The notes under the pieces: generated by a model
Seen by the model: the letters and a program-made list of their open reading frames with translations, nothing else
The model's database searches: none
What the model was told of the DNA's origin: nothing
Shown: in pieces, positions 60,365-64,000 of the stretch
Numbering within the stretch: the first letter of the stretch is position 1
Layout: each line of letters begins with the position of its first letter
Program-made: the position numbers and the translations under genes
Assembly (NCBI GenBank): GCA_902775105.1
Contig: CACYLC010000001.1
Span: 1 to 64,000 of the forward strand
DNA length: 64,000 nucleotides
Origin: Oscillospiraceae bacterium
GTDB taxonomy: Bacteria > Bacillota > Clostridia > Oscillospirales > Oscillospiraceae
Direction: 5' to 3'

Positions 60365-60636
60365 AGATTGCAAAGACGAGGAATAGTATTACAGTAGCCT
60401 CTGTGCAGAGAGCCCCCGGCCGGTGAAAGGGGGAGAGAGCGCTGTGAGAATACCCCTCCGAGCAGCCGCCTGAACGAGCAGTTTCAGTAGGGTTAGGCCG
60501 GGTGCGCCCGTTAAAGCGCAGGAGTTTGTTGGAACTCCCTGAGGCTCTCCGTGTGAGCGTAGAGCGAACCAGAGGTGGTACCGCGCAAATGAAAATGCGC
60601 CCTCTGTCCCAAATGGGGACCGAGGGTTTTTGTTTT
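60365..60636 (+). promoter_or_regulatory. Tyrosine T-box riboswitch leader
   Basis: The conserved T-box AGAGGTGGTACCGCG lies at 60571-60585 and holds the TGGTACC bulge that pairs with uncharged tRNA ends. In stem I the segment GAGAATACCCCTCCGAGCAG offers TAC (60451-60453) as tyrosine specifier codon. A terminator hairpin follows: CCCTCTGTCCC (60600-60610) with GGGACCGAGGG (60616-60626) and TTTTTGTTTT. Uncharged tRNA-Tyr would favour the antiterminator and switch on tyrS. Start is taken from the promoter. Confidence 0.93.
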
Positions 60637-60676
60637 AGAAAGCCGTCCCCAAACAAAAGAAAAGGAGACGAATACA

Positions 60677-61912
60677 ATGACACTGTATGAAGAACTGACC
60701 GCCCGCGGCCTGATCGCCCAGGTAACGGACGAGGAAAAGGTCAAAGAGATGATCAACAACGGCAAAGCGACCTTCTACATCGGCTTTGACCCCACGGCAG
60801 ACTCCCTCCACGTCGGACATTTTATGGCGCTCTGCCTGATGCGCCGGATGCAGAAATACGGAAACCGTCCGATTGCGCTTCTGGGCGGCGGCACCGCCAT
60901 GATCGGCGACCCCTCCGGCAAGAGCGACATGCGCAAAATGATGACCCGTGAGACGATCGAGCACAACGCCGAGTGCTTTAAAAAGCAGATGAGCCGCTTC
61001 ATCGACTTCTCCGAGGGAAAGGCGCTGATGCTCAATAACGCCGACTGGCTGCTGGATCTGAACTATGTGGAGCTGTTGCGTGAGGTAGGAGCCTGTTTCT
61101 CTGTCAACAATATGCTCCGTGCCGAGTGCTACAAGCAGCGGATGGAGAAAGGACTCAGCTTCCTGGAATTTAACTATATGATCATGCAGTCCTACGACTT
61201 TTATCATCTTTATCAGGAGTACGGCTGCAACTTCCAGTTCGGCGGCGACGACCAGTGGTCCAACATGCTGGGCGGCCGTGAGCTGATCCGCCGTAAGCTG
61301 GGCAAGGACGATGCCGAGTCCATGACCATCACCCTGCTCCTCAACAGCGAGGGCAAGAAGATGGGCAAGACCGTCTCCGGCGCTGTCTGGCTGGATCCGG
61401 AAAAGACGTCCCCTTATGATTTCTACCAGTATTGGCGGAATGTGGACGATGCCGATGTGATCAAGTGCCTGAAGATGCTGACTGACGTCTCTTTGGAGGA
61501 AATCGCGGAGATGGAGACCTGGAAGGACAGCCAGTTGAACAAGGCGAAGGAGATCTTGGCCTTTGAGCTGACCAAGTTGGTTCACGGCGAGGAGGAGGCT
61601 GTTAAGGTGCAGCAGACCGCCCACAGCCTGTTTGGTGGCGGCGCAGGAGGATCTGCGGCAAATATGCCGGAGACAGTCATCGGCGAGGACGAGCTGACCG
61701 ATGGATCTGTTGGGCTCATCAAGCTTCTGGTGCTGACAGGACTTGCATCCTCCAACGGCGACGCCCGGCGTCAGATTACCAAGGACAAGTGCATCAGCGT
61801 AAATGACGAGAAGGTGCTGGACGCCAATGCGGCGGTTACTGCCGAGCAGCTTATCGGAGATGGCCTGGTACTGAAGAAGGGTAAGAAGGTCTATCATCGG
61901 GTGCATCTCTAA
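60677..61912 (+). CDS. tyrS: Tyrosyl-tRNA synthetase
   Basis: A 411-residue class I synthetase. HIGH motif is HVGH in YIGFDPTADSLHVGH, the tyrosine pocket has FNYMIMQSYDF and QFGGDDQWSNM, the KMSKS loop reads KKMGKTVSG, and a C-terminal S4 domain begins at about residue 345 (LIKLLVLTGLASSNGDARRQ). AAAAGGAGAC precedes the ATG. Controlled by the T-box upstream. Confidence 0.97.
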   Translation: MTLYEELTARGLIAQVTDEEKVKEMINNGKATFYIGFDPTADSLHVGHFMALCLMRRMQKYGNRPIALLGGGTAMIGDPSGKSDMRKMMTRETIEHNAECFKKQMSRFIDFSEGKALMLNNADWLLDLNYVELLREVGACFSVNNMLRAECYKQRMEKGLSFLEFNYMIMQSYDFYHLYQEYGCNFQFGGDDQWSNMLGGRELIRRKLGKDDAESMTITLLLNSEGKKMGKTVSGAVWLDPEKTSPYDFYQYWRNVDDADVIKCLKMLTDVSLEEIAEMETWKDSQLNKAKEILAFELTKLVHGEEEAVKVQQTAHSLFGGGAGGSAANMPETVIGEDELTDGSVGLIKLLVLTGLASSNGDARRQITKDKCISVNDEKVLDANAAVTAEQLIGDGLVLKKGKKVYHRVHL

Positions 61913-61920
61913 ATGCCATA

Positions 61921-61957
61921 AAATCAGGGTTGTTCATTGCGAGCAGCCCTGATTTTT
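61921..61957 (+). terminator. Rho-independent terminator of tyrS
   Basis: A 15-bp stem AAATCAGGGTTGTTC/GAGCAGCCCTGATTT (with G-T pairs) around loop ATTGC, followed by T residues. Confidence 0.92.
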
Positions 61958-62045
61958 GCGACTGTGGCCAATTCGCTGTCTGTGGGGAATACATTTTGCG
62001 GGAAATATGCTACCATATTACCAGAAAAACGGAGGAGTGCGCGGT

Positions 62046-62561
62046 ATGGACATGATTAAAATCGGCAAATATCTGGCGGAGCTACGGCACGGACAGGGAC
62101 TGACTCAGGAGGCGCTGGGCGAAAAGCTGGGCGTGACGAATAAGACCGTCTCTCGCTGGGAGAACGGAAATTATCTGCCCACAGTGGACGCCTTGCAGCA
62201 GCTCAGCGAGCTGTATGGAGTTACCATCAACGAAATTCTGAGTGGACAGCGTCTGGAGGAAGCAGAATATAAAACGGCTGCGGAAGAACGTTTAAAGGAG
62301 ACACTGGAACGCAGTGCCTTTGACTTGCAGGATCGCATCCGATTCTACAAGGTTAAGTGGGATAAGGAACATCTCGTTACGGACATTTTTTTGATGCTGG
62401 TGATCGTAGGCCTCATTATCGCCGGGTTCATTCTGGATAATGGAGTGCAGTACATTGGAATGATTGCCGCATTTGCCTTCAGCATTTATGAACACAACGG
62501 TAAGATGGCATATGTGGAAAAACGGGCGTTCGGGGAGACGCATAAGCCTACAAAGGAATAA
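62046..62561 (+). CDS. XRE-family regulator with C-terminal membrane segments
   Basis: A 171-residue protein. Residues 1-65 are a helix-turn-helix (IGKYLAELRHGQGLTQEALG, VTNKTVSRWENGNYLPTVDA), a type common next to membrane-linked regulators of Clostridia. Residues about 110-155 have two membrane spans (IFLMLVIVGLIIAGFIL, YIGMIAAFAFSIY), so it may regulate from the membrane. ATG at 62046 follows GGAGGAG. No clear target; single gene between two terminators. Confidence 0.88.
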   Translation: MDMIKIGKYLAELRHGQGLTQEALGEKLGVTNKTVSRWENGNYLPTVDALQQLSELYGVTINEILSGQRLEEAEYKTAAEERLKETLERSAFDLQDRIRFYKVKWDKEHLVTDIFLMLVIVGLIIAGFILDNGVQYIGMIAAFAFSIYEHNGKMAYVEKRAFGETHKPTKE

Positions 62562-62564
62562 AAC

Positions 62565-62602
62565 AAGACAGCGGTTCCGGATAAAACGGAAACGCTGTCT
62601 TT
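62565..62602. terminator. Terminator between convergent XRE and ACT genes
   Basis: AAGACAGCG-G-TTCCG pairs with CGGAA-A-CGCTGTCTT, 14 bp with one mismatch and a 7-nt loop, with TT/AA tails. Confidence 0.8.
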
Positions 62603-62621
62603 GCATGTACTGTGATAAAAA

Positions 62622-63110
62622 TCAGAACTCTGTCTCTACCGGCTCCACGCCATAATTCTCGCACATGACGGTAAGAGCGTCCGGCAGGTCGTGTCCGCCC
62701 ACCAAAATAGAGATATCCACCTCAGAAGTGGTCACCAGCATGATCTGAATGCCTGCCTCACTGAGCAGGGAAAAGACCTTTGCCGCCACACCGGGTGTAT
62801 GTACCATTTCCTCATCATAAAACGCCAGCTTGCTGTTGCCAGGCAAGATTTCCGGGGAAATAGCCGGATTCTCCTGCCGCAGTTTGGCCAGCACGGCCAG
62901 AGCATCGGCCAGAGACTGGTCGGAGATGGTGAAGCTCAGCCGGATCGTGCCGCCCTGAGGGGCGGTCTGAGAGATCATATCCACATTGACGCCGTTGCTG
63001 GAAAGGGCGGTCAATACTGCCGCCACCGCCCGGCTGTCGCAGGGCAGGGAAGAGAGCGTAATCAGAGTGATGTCAGATGCGTAGGCAATTTTGGTGATTC
63101 CCTTGCTCAT
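62622..63110 (-). CDS. Stand-alone aspartokinase-like ACT regulatory protein
   Basis: A 162-residue protein made of two ACT domains (KIAYASDITLITLSSLPCDS, GVNVDMISQTAPQGGTIRLS; then FSLLSEAGIQIMLVTTSEVD, ISILVGGHDLPDALTVMCEN). It equals the C-terminal lysine/threonine-sensing half of aspartate kinase, without a kinase domain. It overlaps dapB by 4 nt as last gene of dapA-dapB-ACT, so a role in sensing lysine-pathway amino acids is likely but not shown. Confidence 0.88.
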   Translation of the reverse strand: MSKGITKIAYASDITLITLSSLPCDSRAVAAVLTALSSNGVNVDMISQTAPQGGTIRLSFTISDQSLADALAVLAKLRQENPAISPEILPGNSKLAFYDEEMVHTPGVAAKVFSLLSEAGIQIMLVTTSEVDISILVGGHDLPDALTVMCENYGVEPVETEF

Positions 63111-63883
63111 AGGGCGCCTCCTTCGTTCTGGGCCGCTACCAGCTGCTGCATATTGTAAAGGCCGGGAGCGGTGACGGTGGTGAGAAACTTGGCGGCCTTA
63201 ACGGCGCCGCTAGCAAAAATTTCACGGCTCTGAGCCTCGTGACGGATCTCCAAAACCTCATCCCGTCCGGCAAAGATGACCTCATGGACCCCTACGATGG
63301 TGCCGCCACGGACGGAACTGATCCCGATCTCATTCTTAGGCCGGGGAGCACGGCGGTCATGACGGCCGTAGATATAATCCACATCGTAGTCAAGTCCGTC
63401 TTTTGCAGCGTCGGCCAGCATAATGGCAGTACCGCTGGGGGAGTCTATCTTGCGGTTGTGGTGCCGCTCCACGATCTCAATGTCGCAGGAGTCACCCAAA
63501 ATGGCGGCAGCACGGCGAATCAGATCCAGCACCACATTGATGCCAAGGCTCATATTGGCAGAGCGGAAGATAGGGACGACCTTGCTGGCCTCGTCGATCT
63601 GCTTGAGTTGCTCCTCGGAATAGCCGGTGGTGGCAAGCACCACGGGAACTCCGCGCTCCGTGGCAAAGTCCAGCAGGCCGTCCAGCGCCTTGGGGCTGGA
63701 GAAATCAATAATCGCGTCTGCCTCGCCGGTAAAATTGGCAGGGGAGACGTAGACAGGATAATCCCGGGAGGCCTGGTTGACGTCAAAGCCGGCCACAATT
63801 TGAATCTCGCTGTCCGCTTTGCAGATGGACTCGACCACCTGCCCCATTTTGCCGTTGCAGCCGGAGATAATAATCTTTTGCAT
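63107..63883 (-). CDS. dapB: 4-hydroxy-tetrahydrodipicolinate reductase
   Basis: Second enzyme of lysine/diaminopimelate synthesis, also feeding dipicolinate of spores. 258 residues: ISGCNGKMGQVVESICK (cofactor loop), DFSSPKALDGLLDFA, catalytic EIVERHHNRKIDSPSGTA, IGISSVRGGTIVGVHEVIF. GAGAGGG before the ATG. 13 nt after dapA. Confidence 0.96.
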   Translation of the reverse strand: MQKIIISGCNGKMGQVVESICKADSEIQIVAGFDVNQASRDYPVYVSPANFTGEADAIIDFSSPKALDGLLDFATERGVPVVLATTGYSEEQLKQIDEASKVVPIFRSANMSLGINVVLDLIRRAAAILGDSCDIEIVERHHNRKIDSPSGTAIMLADAAKDGLDYDVDYIYGRHDRRAPRPKNEIGISSVRGGTIVGVHEVIFAGRDEVLEIRHEAQSREIFASGAVKAAKFLTTVTAPGLYNMQQLVAAQNEGGAL

Positions 63884-63896
63884 CGTCTCAGCCCTC

Positions 63897-64000
63897 TCAG
63901 ATCAAGCCGTACTCGCCCAGAACGGACTTGAGAGTGGCCAGATTGCCCTCTTCCATCTCGCACATGGGCAGACGGAGAGCGCCTGCCTCCATGCCCATCA
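63897..64000 (-). CDS. dapA: 4-hydroxy-tetrahydrodipicolinate synthase, C-terminal part
   Basis: Only the last 34 codons are inside the window: MGMEAGALRLPMCEMEEGN, then LATLKSVLGEYGLI and stop. GALRLPM...MEEGNLATLKSVL.EYGL is the usual end of Firmicute DapA, and dapB follows directly. The rest lies beyond base 64000. Confidence 0.85.
   Translation of the reverse strand, partial: MGMEAGALRLPMCEMEEGNLATLKSVLGEYGLI

Noticed and set aside
60192..60386. 64-aa plus-strand frame before tyrS
   Set aside because: It runs across the consensus tyrS promoter and has no ribosome binding site or family resemblance.

Overview
The window is GC-rich DNA from an endospore-forming, low-oxygen-lifestyle Firmicute. 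It most resembles the Oscillospiraceae (Clostridium cluster IV, Oscillibacter/Lawsonibacter-like). The grounds are a complete spoIIIA operon (spoIIIAA-AH), a dnaG-sigA pair, a tyrosyl T-box, larB/larC, a YtrA-type GntR/ABC operon and a sortase-assembled pilus locus. This is inference from gene content; no taxonomic search was run.

Layout. (1) 1-15.5 kb: a sortase/pilus locus. It holds the 3' 12 kb of a giant beta-helix repeat protein ending in a VPFTG anchor, a major pilin gene broken by two frameshifts but still carrying its LPQTG signal, and two class C sortases. It ends at a strong terminator against a tRNA-Ser gene that seems to carry a 9-nt tandem duplication. (2) 15.8-17.8 kb: a GntR (YtrA-type) regulator with an ABC exporter and a clear sigma-A promoter/operator. 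(3) 17.8-27.5 kb: pncB on the minus strand, then rarA, a DUF951 gene, hisC, larB, larC, comEC and pgsA, followed by a poor stretch with a gene remnant and a 56-aa membrane-associated protein. (4) 27.5-31.5 kb: pyrimidine operon pyrC-pyrF-pyrK-pyrD. (5) 31.5-37.4 kb: an AT-richer orphan DUF2185 (immunity-type) gene, a histidine phosphatase-GNAT fusion, a dGTPase-like HD hydrolase, dnaG and sigA. (6) 37.4-44.5 kb: a HIT-family pseudogene, a membrane protein with a hairpin over its ribosome binding site, a SleB-type cell-wall hydrolase with a WalR-like box, a DUF4349 lipoprotein, rsmA, a YabE-like G5/3D protein and a MocR regulator. (7) 44.5-49.5 kb: spoIIIAA-AH behind a good sigma-E promoter. 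(8) 49.5-60.1 kb: a long housekeeping run of nusB, a TsaD paralogue, xseA, xseB, ispA, a YuiD-like gene, dxs, tlyA, nadK, argR, recN and an HD-domain gene. (9) 60.1-64 kb: a possible 18-aa hydrophobic peptide gene, a T-box-controlled tyrS, an XRE regulator with membrane segments, and a minus-strand lysine operon dapA-dapB-ACT protein.

Most genes are ordinary core functions packed tightly, often with ATGA/TGATG overlaps. The unusual parts are the giant modular surface protein with its broken pilin, the oddly long tRNA-Ser, a 34-nt promoter-like signature shared by two unrelated genes (dgt and the DUF4349 lipoprotein) that looks like an ECF sigma promoter, several short regulatory hairpins, and a few small or decayed genes. 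No CRISPR array, intact insertion sequence or prophage was seen.
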